Shown here: positions 1 through 5,856 of the stretch, in pieces | How positions within the stretch are numbered: the stretch's first letter is position 1 | How the letters are laid out: the number at the start of each line of letters is the position of its first letter | Assembly (NCBI GenBank): GCA_005888075.1 | Contig: VBKD01000062.1 | Span: forward strand, 1-5,856 | DNA from: Chloroflexota bacterium | GTDB taxonomy: Bacteria > Chloroflexota > Dormibacteria > Dormibacterales > Dormibacteraceae | Direction: 5' to 3' | Length of the DNA: 5,856 bases | Translations under genes and position numbers: made by a program | The notes under the pieces: model-generated | The model's database searches: none | Told to the model about the DNA's origin: nothing | The model's input: only the letters and a program-made list of their open reading frames with translations

Positions 1-570
1 CCGCACCAGCTCTAGGAATTCCGTTCGGGTGGTCGGGTCCTTGCGGAACGTGCCGAGCATGCTGGACGTCATCATGTGGCCGCCCTGTTTCTGCACCCCT
101 CGCATCTCCATGCACAGGTGCCGGGCTTCGACCACCACCCCCACTCCTCGGGGCTCAATCGCCCTCTGGAGCGCCTCGGCGATCTCCCTGGTCATGCTTT
201 CCTGGACCTGGAGCCGGTGCGCGAACACGTCGATCAGGCGAGGGATCTTGCTCAGCCCGATGACCCTGCCCTTGGGCAGATAGCCGACGTGGCAGCGACC
301 GAAGAACGGCAGCATGTGGTGCTCGCACAGGCTGTAGAACGGGATGTCCTGGACGACCACCATCTCGTCGTGGTCCTGGTCGAAAACGCCGCCGGCGATC
401 ACGTCCTCGGGCCGCGTTCGATAGCCGTCGGTCAGCTCGCGGAGCGCACTGGAAACGCGCTCCGGCGTGGCCTTCAATCCTTGCCGATCCGGGTCTTCGC
501 CGAGCTCGCTCAACAGCGATGCGATGAGCACCGGTATCGGATCGCCAGGCGTGGGCTTCGAGAGCGCCAT
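1..570 (-). CDS. folE: GTP cyclohydrolase I, 3' end cut by window edge
   Basis: GTP cyclohydrolase I converts GTP to 7,8-dihydroneopterin triphosphate and formate, the first step of folate (tetrahydrofolate) biosynthesis, in the cytoplasm. Reading the minus strand from the ATG at 570 gives 190 uninterrupted codons to the window edge. The frame carries the family's zinc-site signature: Cys82 and His85 in the LCEHHMLPFFG segment, and Cys153 in the EARHLCMEMRG segment. These match the Cys-His-Cys zinc ligands of E. coli FolE. The N-terminal helical part (DPDRQGLKATPERV, about residues 27-40) is also typical. FolE proteins usually end shortly after the TFRKD..TRTEFL stretch, so probably only a few to about 15 residues are missing. 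The start is supported by a good Shine-Dalgarno, GAGGA at 582-578, seven bases before the ATG. It is transcribed divergently from the plus-strand series. Recognition is secure. Confidence 0.97.
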   Translation of the reverse strand, partial: MALSKPTPGDPIPVLIASLLSELGEDPDRQGLKATPERVSSALRELTDGYRTRPEDVIAGGVFDQDHDEMVVVQDIPFYSLCEHHMLPFFGRCHVGYLPKGRVIGLSKIPRLIDVFAHRLQVQESMTREIAEALQRAIEPRGVGVVVEARHLCMEMRGVQKQGGHMMTSSMLGTFRKDPTTRTEFLELVR

Positions 571-596
571 GTCGTGATCCTCACACAATTGTCGGG
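571..596. promoter_or_regulatory. Divergent folE / HhH-PHP spacer, with candidate -10 elements
   Basis: Only 26 bases separate the two divergent start codons, so at least one promoter must extend into the opposite coding region. The spacer holds a perfect 8-base palindrome, ACAATTGT, at 585-592. On the plus strand CACAAT (584-589) matches four of six positions of TATAAT and sits seven bases before the ATG at 597. On the minus strand GACAAT (593-588) also matches four of six, but it would put the transcript start near or inside the folE Shine-Dalgarno. No convincing -35 hexamer was found for either direction. The promoter reading is inference. Confidence 0.35.
578..582 (-). promoter_or_regulatory. 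Shine-Dalgarno of folE
   Basis: The minus strand reads GAGGA here, seven bases upstream of the folE ATG at 570. It is the only clear purine-rich ribosome-binding site at a gene start in this window, and it fixes the folE start codon. Confidence 0.7.
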
Positions 597-1607
597 ATGG
601 ATGCGATCGGCGCCGCCCAGGCCTTGTCGGAAATCGGGTACCTGCTGCGGCAGGACCCCAAGGAGATCTATCGAGCCCGGGCGTTCTCGGCGGCCGCGTG
701 GGCACTCGCGCTGGAACGTCCGGATCTCACCGCCCTGCATCGATCCGGATCCCTGACTTCGATCGAAGGGGTTGGCGAAGGCATCGCGAAGGTGCTGAAG
801 GAGCTGGTCGAAAATGGCAGCAGCCGGTATCTCGAACGTCTGCGCGAGCAGATGAAGCAGGAAGCGCGCGGCGACGAGTCTGCGCTGGACTTCGCCGACT
901 ACCAGGGCGACGTCCACTCGCACACGGAGTGGAGCGATGGGCGGGCGACGATGCTCGAGATGGCGGAAGGAGCGCAAGCGTTGGGTTACCGCTACCTCGG
1001 CATAACCGATCACTCGCCCCGCATCAAGGTTGTCAACGGCCTCGACGCCGCCCGCCTTGTCGCACAGGCTCGCGAGATGGCTGACGTCCAATCGCGGGTG
1101 GATGGCGTGACGCTCCTCCAGGGAATCGAGGTCGACATCCTGGAAGACGGGTCGCTCGACCTGCCCGATGCGGTGCTCGAGATCCTCGACGTTGTGATCG
1201 CTTCGCCGCACGTCAAGCTCCGCCAGGAGCCGGCCGCCATGAACGAGCGGATGCTGCGCGCGGTATCGCATCCGCACGTCGATGTCATAGGGCACCCGAC
1301 CGGCCGCAGGCCAGGCTCTCGGGAAGGCGCGACCTACGACTTCGAAGCGGTGTTCAAAGAGGCTGCCCGCCATGGCGTGGCGCTCGAGATCGATTGCGAC
1401 CCGGCGCGCATGGACCTGTCACCGGAGCTGGCTCGCCTCGCGATGGATTGCGGGTGCAACTTCGCCATGGACGCAGACGCCCATGCCCCGGCCGAGTTCG
1501 CATACGTGCCGATGGGGATGTGGATGGCGCGGCGGGCGGGCATCCCGAAAGAGAGGATCCTCAACTTCAAGCCCCTCGACCAACTTACGATGGCAAGTCA
1601 GCGATGA
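597..1607 (+). CDS. HhH-PHP protein (PolX-like without polymerase core)
   Basis: A 336-residue putative metal-dependent phosphoesterase. Residues 1-85 resemble the 8-kDa helix-hairpin-helix DNA-binding domain of family X polymerases; the hairpin lies at 56-63 (IEGVGEGI). After a linker (about 86-101), residues 102-330 form a PHP domain with its metal-binding motifs in order: DVHSH (His107, His109), GITDHS (Asp138, His139), GIEVDIL (Glu178), ASPH (His205), IGHPTGR (His233) and DADAH (Asp294, His296). In bacterial PolX this domain is a Mn-dependent 3'-5' exonuclease. The roughly 230-residue nucleotidyltransferase core of PolX is absent, so it should not polymerise DNA. Similar HhH-PHP proteins are known in actinobacteria, often labelled histidinol-phosphatase or PHP domain protein; the PolX-like motifs argue against a histidine-biosynthesis role. 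A DNA end-processing or phosphatase role is inference. No Shine-Dalgarno precedes the ATG. The stop codon overlaps the next gene's start. Confidence 0.9.
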   Translation: MDAIGAAQALSEIGYLLRQDPKEIYRARAFSAAAWALALERPDLTALHRSGSLTSIEGVGEGIAKVLKELVENGSSRYLERLREQMKQEARGDESALDFADYQGDVHSHTEWSDGRATMLEMAEGAQALGYRYLGITDHSPRIKVVNGLDAARLVAQAREMADVQSRVDGVTLLQGIEVDILEDGSLDLPDAVLEILDVVIASPHVKLRQEPAAMNERMLRAVSHPHVDVIGHPTGRRPGSREGATYDFEAVFKEAARHGVALEIDCDPARMDLSPELARLAMDCGCNFAMDADAHAPAEFAYVPMGMWMARRAGIPKERILNFKPLDQLTMASQR

Positions 1608-2518
1608 AAATCGGGATCATGATCGAAGGCCAGGAAGGCCTGACCTGGGATCGCTGGCGTCGCATCTGTCACGCCGCTGACACTCTCGGCTTCGCCACGT
1701 TGCGCCGCAGCGAGCACTTCTTCTCCGTCATGGGCGTGGTCGACCGCGACTGCATCGAGTGCTGGGCATCGCTCGCTCTGGCCGCGGAATGGACGAAGAA
1801 CGTCGAGATCGGGCCGCAGGTCTCGCCGATGACGTTCCGCCCCCCATCACTGCTTGCGCGCCAGGCCGCGGCGGTTGATGTGCTGAGCGGCGGACGGCTC
1901 CTGCTCGGCGTCGGCGCCGGTTGGTATGAGCGCGAGCACACCGAGTTCGGGATCCCGATGCCATCCGAAAAGCAGCGATTCGACAACCTGGAACAAGGCA
2001 TCAAAGTCTTGCGCGAAACGTGGAACAAGTCCAATCCCAAGCCGGCGCGTAATCCGATCCCACTGCTCCTGGGTGGGAAAGGCATGAAGCGGACTCTGCC
2101 GCTCGTCGCGCGAGAGGCCACCGAGTGGAATTACTCGACGTGGGGCGACACCGATGCGTACAAGCAGCGCATCGAAGCCTTGGAGCGCAGCTGTGATGCG
2201 ATCGGCCGCGACCCGGCGTCGATCCGGCATTCAGTGATGACGGGCTTCATCATCGGGCGTGATCGCAAGGAGCTGCGCGAACGTGCACTCAAGGTGGCTG
2301 AAATCGTCACACCCCCGCGCATTCGGAACTCCGACGCGGATGCGATCCTCGAACAGCAGCGCGGCAAATGGTTCGTCGGGACCCCTGGCGAGATCGTGGA
2401 GCAGATGAAGAGTCACGAAGGGCTGGGCATCGACCTGTTCACGCTCCAGCACTTCCTGCTCGACGACCGCGACGCCCTGGAGCTCCTCGCGTCAGAAGTG
2501 ATCCCGGCGGTGGCTTGA
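1604..2518 (+). CDS. LLM-class flavin/F420-dependent oxidoreductase
   Basis: A 304-residue protein of the bacterial luciferase-like monooxygenase superfamily, a TIM-barrel fold using reduced FMN or coenzyme F420. Family marks include strand 1 MKIGIMIEG (1-9), the SEHFF segment around His38, the hallmark LSGGRLLLGVGAGW (94-107) followed by YEREHTEFGIP, the ERFD-like KQRFDNLEQGIKVLR helix (123-137), and IPLLLGGKG (152-160), a glycine-rich loop usual near the cofactor phosphate. The pattern resembles the Rv1855c-type F420-associated subgroup, so F420 is more likely than FMN, but this is inference. Substrate unknown; acts in the cytosol. The ATG at 1604 is chosen because it begins at the family's first strand and forms an ATGA overlap with the preceding stop, implying translational coupling. 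An upstream extension of the frame to 1394 would run inside the PHP gene and adds no family sequence. The acyl-CoA dehydrogenase follows after 17 bases. Confidence 0.93.
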   Translation: MKIGIMIEGQEGLTWDRWRRICHAADTLGFATLRRSEHFFSVMGVVDRDCIECWASLALAAEWTKNVEIGPQVSPMTFRPPSLLARQAAAVDVLSGGRLLLGVGAGWYEREHTEFGIPMPSEKQRFDNLEQGIKVLRETWNKSNPKPARNPIPLLLGGKGMKRTLPLVAREATEWNYSTWGDTDAYKQRIEALERSCDAIGRDPASIRHSVMTGFIIGRDRKELRERALKVAEIVTPPRIRNSDADAILEQQRGKWFVGTPGEIVEQMKSHEGLGIDLFTLQHFLLDDRDALELLASEVIPAVA

Positions 2519-2523
2519 GCATC

Positions 2524-2529
2524 TAACCT
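2524..2529 (+). promoter_or_regulatory. Possible -10 element for leaderless acyl-CoA dehydrogenase mRNA
   Basis: TAACCT fits the actinobacterial -10 consensus TANNNT and ends six bases before the ATG at 2536, the spacing expected if transcription starts at the A of the start codon. No Shine-Dalgarno is present in the 17-base gap and no clear -35 hexamer was found. Suggestive only. Confidence 0.3.
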
Positions 2530-2535
2530 GATCCG

Positions 2536-3684
2536 ATGGACTTCGAGCTTAGCGACGTCGAGAAGGCGTTCCGCGACGAGGTCCGGGCCTGGCTGAAAGC
2601 CAACAGGCCGAGCGAGGACGCTTCGACCGAACCCGGCAAGGCCGCCTGGATCGACCACCGCCGCGCCTGGCAGAAGAAGCTTCACGAGGCGGGGTATGTC
2701 GGCATCACGTGGCCCAAGGAATACGGAGGCCGCGGCGGCACCTTCATGGAGCAGCTCATCTTCAGCGACGAGATGATCCTCGCCCACACTCCAGAGCCGA
2801 TCAACGTGATCGGGCTAGGCATGGGCGGGCCAGTGGTCATCGCACACGGAACTGAGGACCAGAAGCAGCGCTACCTGCCACCTCTTTTGTCGGCGGCCGA
2901 AATCTGGTGTCAGGGATTCAGTGAGCCAAACGCCGGGAGCGACCTCTCGGCCCTGCAGACCAAGGCTGAAGACCGCGGCGACCACTACCTCGTCAACGGA
3001 CAGAAGGTGTGGACCACACTGGCACACGTCGCCAAGTGGTGCATGTTGCTGGCGCGCGAGCGCAAGGAGGCGAACCCGCGCGACGGCCTCACCTACCTGC
3101 TGGTCGACATGGAGAGTCCGGGCGTTGAGGTGCGACCTCTGGTCCAGATCACAGGCGATGCCGAGTTCAACGAAATCTTCTTCAAAGACGTGAGGGTTCC
3201 GAAGTCCCAGGTGCTCGGCGAGCCGGGCAAGGGCTGGGCGGTGGCGATGACGACTTTGCTGCACGAGCGCGGCACCCTGGGTCTGGCGCTGACCACACGC
3301 GCACAGATCACGGCCGCCGAGCTGGCCGAGCACGCGCGCAAGCTGGGTCGCGGCTCGGATCCTCTGGTCAGGCAAAAGATCGCCCAGTTCACCATCGAGG
3401 CGCGAGCGCTGCAGCTCAATGGATTTCGAGCTGTCACCGCGATGAAGCGCAACGGGATTCCCGGACCTGAAGGATCCATCCTCAAGCTCATGTGGTCCGA
3501 GCTGAATCAACGGATGTCCGAGGCAGCCCTCGACATCGCCGGCCCTGCCGGGCAGGTCGGCGACGGGGAGGGATGGAAGTATCAGTTCCTTCGCTCGAGG
3601 GCCAACACCATCGAGGCCGGCACGTCAGAGGTCCTGCGCAACATCCTGGCCGAGCGAGTGCTGGGACTGCCTCGCAGCCGGTAG
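2536..3684 (+). CDS. Acyl-CoA dehydrogenase (FadE-type)
   Basis: A 382-residue FAD-dependent acyl-CoA dehydrogenase, a usual length for the family, which oxidises acyl-CoA thioesters to trans-2-enoyl-CoA and passes electrons to an electron-transfer flavoprotein. Order seen: N-terminal helical domain (1-120) with TWPKEYGGRGG at 58-68; middle beta domain with the acyl-CoA dehydrogenase signature CQGFSEPNAGSD (125-136) and GQKVWTT (155-161) for flavin and substrate contact; C-terminal helical domain ending TIEAGTSEVLRNILAERVLGLPR (358-380). The catalytic glutamate of medium-chain enzymes lies in YEGTSE; here that position is Ala361, with Glu360 just before it. Glu244 in the LLHERG segment fits the alternative helix-G base used by isovaleryl-CoA dehydrogenase and some actinobacterial FadE proteins. 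The substrate cannot be read from the sequence; branched, steroid-side-chain or xenobiotic acyl chains are possible. No Shine-Dalgarno; the exporter gene follows after 10 bases. Confidence 0.95.
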   Translation: MDFELSDVEKAFRDEVRAWLKANRPSEDASTEPGKAAWIDHRRAWQKKLHEAGYVGITWPKEYGGRGGTFMEQLIFSDEMILAHTPEPINVIGLGMGGPVVIAHGTEDQKQRYLPPLLSAAEIWCQGFSEPNAGSDLSALQTKAEDRGDHYLVNGQKVWTTLAHVAKWCMLLARERKEANPRDGLTYLLVDMESPGVEVRPLVQITGDAEFNEIFFKDVRVPKSQVLGEPGKGWAVAMTTLLHERGTLGLALTTRAQITAAELAEHARKLGRGSDPLVRQKIAQFTIEARALQLNGFRAVTAMKRNGIPGPEGSILKLMWSELNQRMSEAALDIAGPAGQVGDGEGWKYQFLRSRANTIEAGTSEVLRNILAERVLGLPRSR

Positions 3685-3687
3685 TCT
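3682..3687 (+). promoter_or_regulatory. Possible -10 element for leaderless MFS mRNA
   Basis: TAGTCT matches TANNNT and ends seven bases before the GTG start at 3695. The first three bases are also the stop codon of the acyl-CoA dehydrogenase gene, so the match could be accidental. No Shine-Dalgarno is visible in the 10-base gap (TCTCTCCGAA). Confidence 0.25.
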
Positions 3688-3694
3688 CTCCGAA

Positions 3695-5299
3695 GTGACT
3701 GCAGTCGCCACCGAGGCGGCCGGCGCGACCGCGAAACAGGGCCTCGACCGCGGAGTGATGGCCGTCTTCGCTGGTTTGATGCTTGGCTCGCTGATCGCGT
3801 CCCTGAACCTGACTCTCGTCGCGCCCGCACTTCCCACGATCGTCGCCGAGCTAGGCGGCCTGGCCGACTACACCTGGATTCCGATCTCGGCCATGCTGGC
3901 CTCGACGGTCGTCGTCCCGATCGCAGGCAAGCTCTCTGATGTTTACGGCCGCAAGCCGCTCTACATGACGGGCATCGTCGTGTTTGCCGCCGGGTCGTTG
4001 CTTTCTGGCACTGCGCCCAACTTCTGGTTCCTGGTCTTTGCGCGGTTCGTGCAGGGCGCGGGCATGGGCATCATCATGCCGCTCTCGCAGGCCATCCTCG
4101 GCGACATCATCTCGCCACGAGAACGCGGCAAGTACATGGGGATGATGGGCGCATCGTTCGGACTCGCTTCGATCGTCGGCCCCGCCGCCGGGGGATTCAT
4201 CACCGAGCACTTCAGCTGGCGATGGCTCTTTTTCGTGAACGTGCCGGTCGCGGCACTGACGCTCGTGGTGGTGGGTCTCTACATGCACGTCCACAATGAG
4301 CGACGCAAGCACGCGCTCGACATAGCCGGCAGCGTGACGCTTTCCGGCGGCATCGCCTGCCTGTTGCTGGCGACCGTATGGGGCGGTGTGCAGTACCCAT
4401 GGAGCTCGTGGCAGATCGTCGGCCTGTACGGGGCGGCGGCCGTGCTGCTGGCTGCGTTCGTGTGGGTCGAGACCCGAGCCGCCGAGCCTGTGCTGCCGCT
4501 CCATCTGTTCAAGAGCAGCATCTTCGCGTTCTCGAACGTCGCCAGCATCGGCGTGGCGATGTCGATGTTCGGCGCCATTTATTTCCTACCGATCTTCGTC
4601 CAGGGCGTGATCGGGAACAGCGTCACCAACTCCGGCGCCATCCTCGTGCCGATGCTGGTGGCGATGATCATCACCGGCATCCTGGGTGGGCAGCTGATCT
4701 CACGAACCGGTCGCTACAAAGTGCTGCTGCTCTCGGGCCTGGCTGTGATGGGGGCGGGCTTCTGGATGCTCTCGACCTTTGATGCGACCACGACGAACAA
4801 CACGGCCATCGAAGCCATGATCCTGATCGGCCTCGGACTCGGCCTGACGATGCAGACCTATGTGCTCATCGTGCAGAACTCGATCAGCGGCAGAGACATG
4901 GCCGTTGCCACGTCCGCCACCCAGCTCTCGCGGTCGATCGGCGCCGCGATCGGCCTGGCGATCCTCGGCACGATCCTCAGCCAGGGCATGGTGACGGCGA
5001 TGGCGAAGTACCTCCCGGCCGCGGCCGTCGCAAGGCTCGAGGCATCGGGAGGGGGCGCCACCGCCACAGCCATCTTCGATCCGGCGAAGCTGGCGAATCT
5101 GCCGCCCGCGATCGCGATCGGTATCCGGCACGGCCTCGCCGACGCTCTCCATCCGGTTTTCATGGCCGGCCTCCCGATCATCGCCGTCTCATTCCTGGTG
5201 ACCCTGTTCATCCGAGAGCTGCCACTGCGCCAGACGGCTCACGTTGCGGCAGGCCGGAGAGTAAGCAGCCGCGAAGGACTCGCTGAAGAAACTCTCTGA
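3695..5299 (+). CDS. DHA2-family MFS drug exporter, 14 TM
   Basis: A 534-residue inner-membrane transporter of the drug:H+ antiporter-2 (EmrB/QacA-like) family. About 14 hydrophobic helices can be traced (near 22-45, 62-79, 90-108, 112-135, 150-170, 176-196, 209-229, 240-258, 275-300, 314-333, 343-361, 373-392, 409-429, 488-507). Motif A, GKLSDVYGRKP (78-88), lies between helices 2 and 3; the motif C region, GLASIVGPAAGGF (156-168), is in helix 5, followed by the conserved SWRWLFFVNVP (174-184). A long outer loop (about 430-487) before the last helix is common in 14-helix members. Helix 1 reads SLNLTLVAPALPTIV, with Asn38 where most relatives have Asp (LDxTIVxxALP). The GTG at 3695 is chosen because it lies 10 bases after the previous stop; ATG at 3758 (residue 22) would start at helix 1 itself and is less likely. 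Substrate unknown; an antibiotic, lipid or metabolite exporter is the family expectation. Confidence 0.94.
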   Translation: MTAVATEAAGATAKQGLDRGVMAVFAGLMLGSLIASLNLTLVAPALPTIVAELGGLADYTWIPISAMLASTVVVPIAGKLSDVYGRKPLYMTGIVVFAAGSLLSGTAPNFWFLVFARFVQGAGMGIIMPLSQAILGDIISPRERGKYMGMMGASFGLASIVGPAAGGFITEHFSWRWLFFVNVPVAALTLVVVGLYMHVHNERRKHALDIAGSVTLSGGIACLLLATVWGGVQYPWSSWQIVGLYGAAAVLLAAFVWVETRAAEPVLPLHLFKSSIFAFSNVASIGVAMSMFGAIYFLPIFVQGVIGNSVTNSGAILVPMLVAMIITGILGGQLISRTGRYKVLLLSGLAVMGAGFWMLSTFDATTTNNTAIEAMILIGLGLGLTMQTYVLIVQNSISGRDMAVATSATQLSRSIGAAIGLAILGTILSQGMVTAMAKYLPAAAVARLEASGGGATATAIFDPAKLANLPPAIAIGIRHGLADALHPVFMAGLPIIAVSFLVTLFIRELPLRQTAHVAAGRRVSSREGLAEETL

Positions 5300-5303
5300 A
5301 CCT

Positions 5304-5337
5304 TTGACTTGTGCTGAGGTGGCCATCAGGACAGAAT
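5304..5337 (+). promoter_or_regulatory. Weak candidate promoter before membrane protein gene
   Basis: The 45-base gap after the MFS gene contains TTGACT (5304-5309, five of six to TTGACA) and, overlapping its end, TTGTGC (5309-5314). CAGAAT (5332-5337) matches TATAAT at four of six and ends seven bases before the GTG at 5345. The spacer is 22 bases from TTGACT but 17 from the weaker TTGTGC. An AGGA at 5328-5331 is a distant alternative ribosome-binding site, 13 bases from the start. No hairpin with a T-run was seen, so no terminator is called. Confidence 0.3.
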
Positions 5338-5344
5338 TCCGGTC

Positions 5345-5856
5345 GTGATTCCCGCGACACCGCATGAGCGCCGGCTGGTCTGGGCCTTCTGGATCGCCTG
5401 CGGCCTGGCGGCGGTCGGCGGCATCGCGCCACTCTTGTTCGGCGGATTCTCCGGCCGGATCGCCGCAGCGATCATCCCGTTCTGGATTGGCGCCGTCGCG
5501 CTGGGAGCGTGCGCAACGCTGTACGGCCAGGGACGGCCCATCGCGACCGCGCTTTACTTCATCGCCGGCCTCGCCATCGTCTACGGAATGCTCGCGATGC
5601 TCGCCGTGCCTCTCCGCCTGACCGTCGTCGGGACGTGCCCGCCCGCCCCCGCGCGATGCCTCGCTGGCCTGGAGCACCCCTTGACCGAAGGCGAGACCAG
5701 CGGCATCTGGTTCGGGGTGGGCATGGGATTCCTCGCGATCTTCGTCGGCTTTTTCGGACTGCTGACCCTGTTCCGGCGCCCAAGCACTGAGACGGCTTTC
5801 AGCCCGCCCGTCCGCACCATCCCGCCGGTCGAGACCCAACCTGCCCCTCCGCCCGG
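5345..5856 (+). CDS. Unknown four-helix membrane protein, cut by window edge
   Basis: The frame from GTG 5345 stays open for 170 codons to the right edge; an in-frame TGA at 5315-5317 bounds it upstream, and no ATG start lies between them. I do not recognise the family. Four hydrophobic segments are visible: about 13-35, 39-60, 66-95 and 121-143. Positive charges (HERR at 7-10, GQGR at 61-64, FRRP at 143-146) suggest an N-in, C-in topology. That places the 96-120 loop outside; it contains Cys98 and Cys105, which could form a disulfide. After helix 4 comes a proline-rich tail (PPVRTIPPVETQPAPPP, 154-170) that continues beyond the window and may be a flexible linker to a further domain. It follows the exporter by 45 bases on the same strand, so co-transcription is possible. 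Third positions are strongly G/C, as in its neighbours, supporting real coding. Function unknown. Confidence 0.75.
   Translation, partial: MIPATPHERRLVWAFWIACGLAAVGGIAPLLFGGFSGRIAAAIIPFWIGAVALGACATLYGQGRPIATALYFIAGLAIVYGMLAMLAVPLRLTVVGTCPPAPARCLAGLEHPLTEGETSGIWFGVGMGFLAIFVGFFGLLTLFRRPSTETAFSPPVRTIPPVETQPAPPP

Noticed and set aside
76..756. Plus-strand 226-codon open frame opposite folE
   Set aside because: It lies antisense to the clearly recognisable folE and then runs into the PHP gene in another frame; its composition is typical of a GC-rich shadow frame and it has no family resemblance.
510..1373. Minus-strand 287-codon open frame opposite the HhH-PHP gene
   Set aside because: Antisense to a gene with an intact metal-site series; rich in Arg, His and Asp as expected for a shadow frame in high-GC DNA.
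1394..1603. Upstream extension of the LLM oxidoreductase frame
   Set aside because: It overlaps the PHP coding region, has no family sequence, and the ATG at 1604 matches the family's N-terminus.
2815..3510. Minus-strand 231-codon open frame opposite the acyl-CoA dehydrogenase
   Set aside because: Shadow of a strongly recognised gene; no domain or ribosome-binding support.
3851..4504. Minus-strand 217-codon open frame opposite the MFS gene
   Set aside because: Very charged, His/Arg/Asp-rich translation that mirrors hydrophobic codons on the other strand.
5300..5344. Possible terminator after the MFS gene
   Set aside because: No stem of useful length and no T-run was found; only a 4-base GAAT/ATTC repeat is nearby.
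5189..5839. Minus-strand 216-codon open frame at the right end
   Set aside because: Its translation is highly charged and lacks hydrophobic or domain pattern, while the plus frame from 5345 gives four clean membrane helices; the minus frame also overlaps the end of the MFS gene.
1..5856. CRISPR array, tRNA or rRNA gene, insertion sequence, or direct repeats
   Set aside because: No regularly spaced repeats, terminal inverted repeats, transposase motifs or RNA gene signatures were seen on either strand.

Overview
The window is gene-dense and GC-rich (roughly two thirds G+C by eye). It looks like an ordinary stretch of bacterial chromosome. The gene set suggests an actinobacterium or a GC-rich relative from Chloroflexota or Dormibacterota: a luciferase-like oxidoreductase of the F420-associated type, a FadE-type acyl-CoA dehydrogenase, a short PolX-like HhH-PHP protein, a DHA2 exporter, and several starts that look leaderless. 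This placement is inference from gene content; there is no rRNA or other phylogenetic marker.

Layout. From position 570 leftward on the minus strand lies folE (GTP cyclohydrolase I), cut by the window's left edge just before its C-terminus. A 26-base divergent spacer separates it from a plus-strand series of five genes: an HhH-PHP phosphoesterase-like protein (597-1607), a luciferase-like monooxygenase (LLM) family oxidoreductase (1604-2518), an acyl-CoA dehydrogenase (2536-3684), a 14-helix DHA2/MFS exporter (3695-5299), and a four-helix membrane protein of unknown function (5345 to the right edge, cut). Junctions within the series are a 4-base ATGA overlap, then gaps of 17, 10 and 45 bases. 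No rho-independent terminator is visible between them, so they could be co-transcribed. No stretch over 300 bases lacks a gene.

How the genes may work together. The LLM oxidoreductase and acyl-CoA dehydrogenase are both redox enzymes and could act on one lipid-like or xenobiotic acyl substrate, with the MFS protein moving a related compound. This rests on adjacency only. The PHP protein and folE (folate/pterin biosynthesis) look functionally unrelated to that set.

No exotic new system is evident: no mobile element, CRISPR array, RNA gene or toxin-antitoxin pair was seen. The points most worth a second look are a recurring -10-like hexamer 6-7 bases upstream of four start codons that lack a Shine-Dalgarno sequence (leaderless initiation), the uncharacterised membrane protein, and residue-level departures in the dehydrogenase and the exporter.
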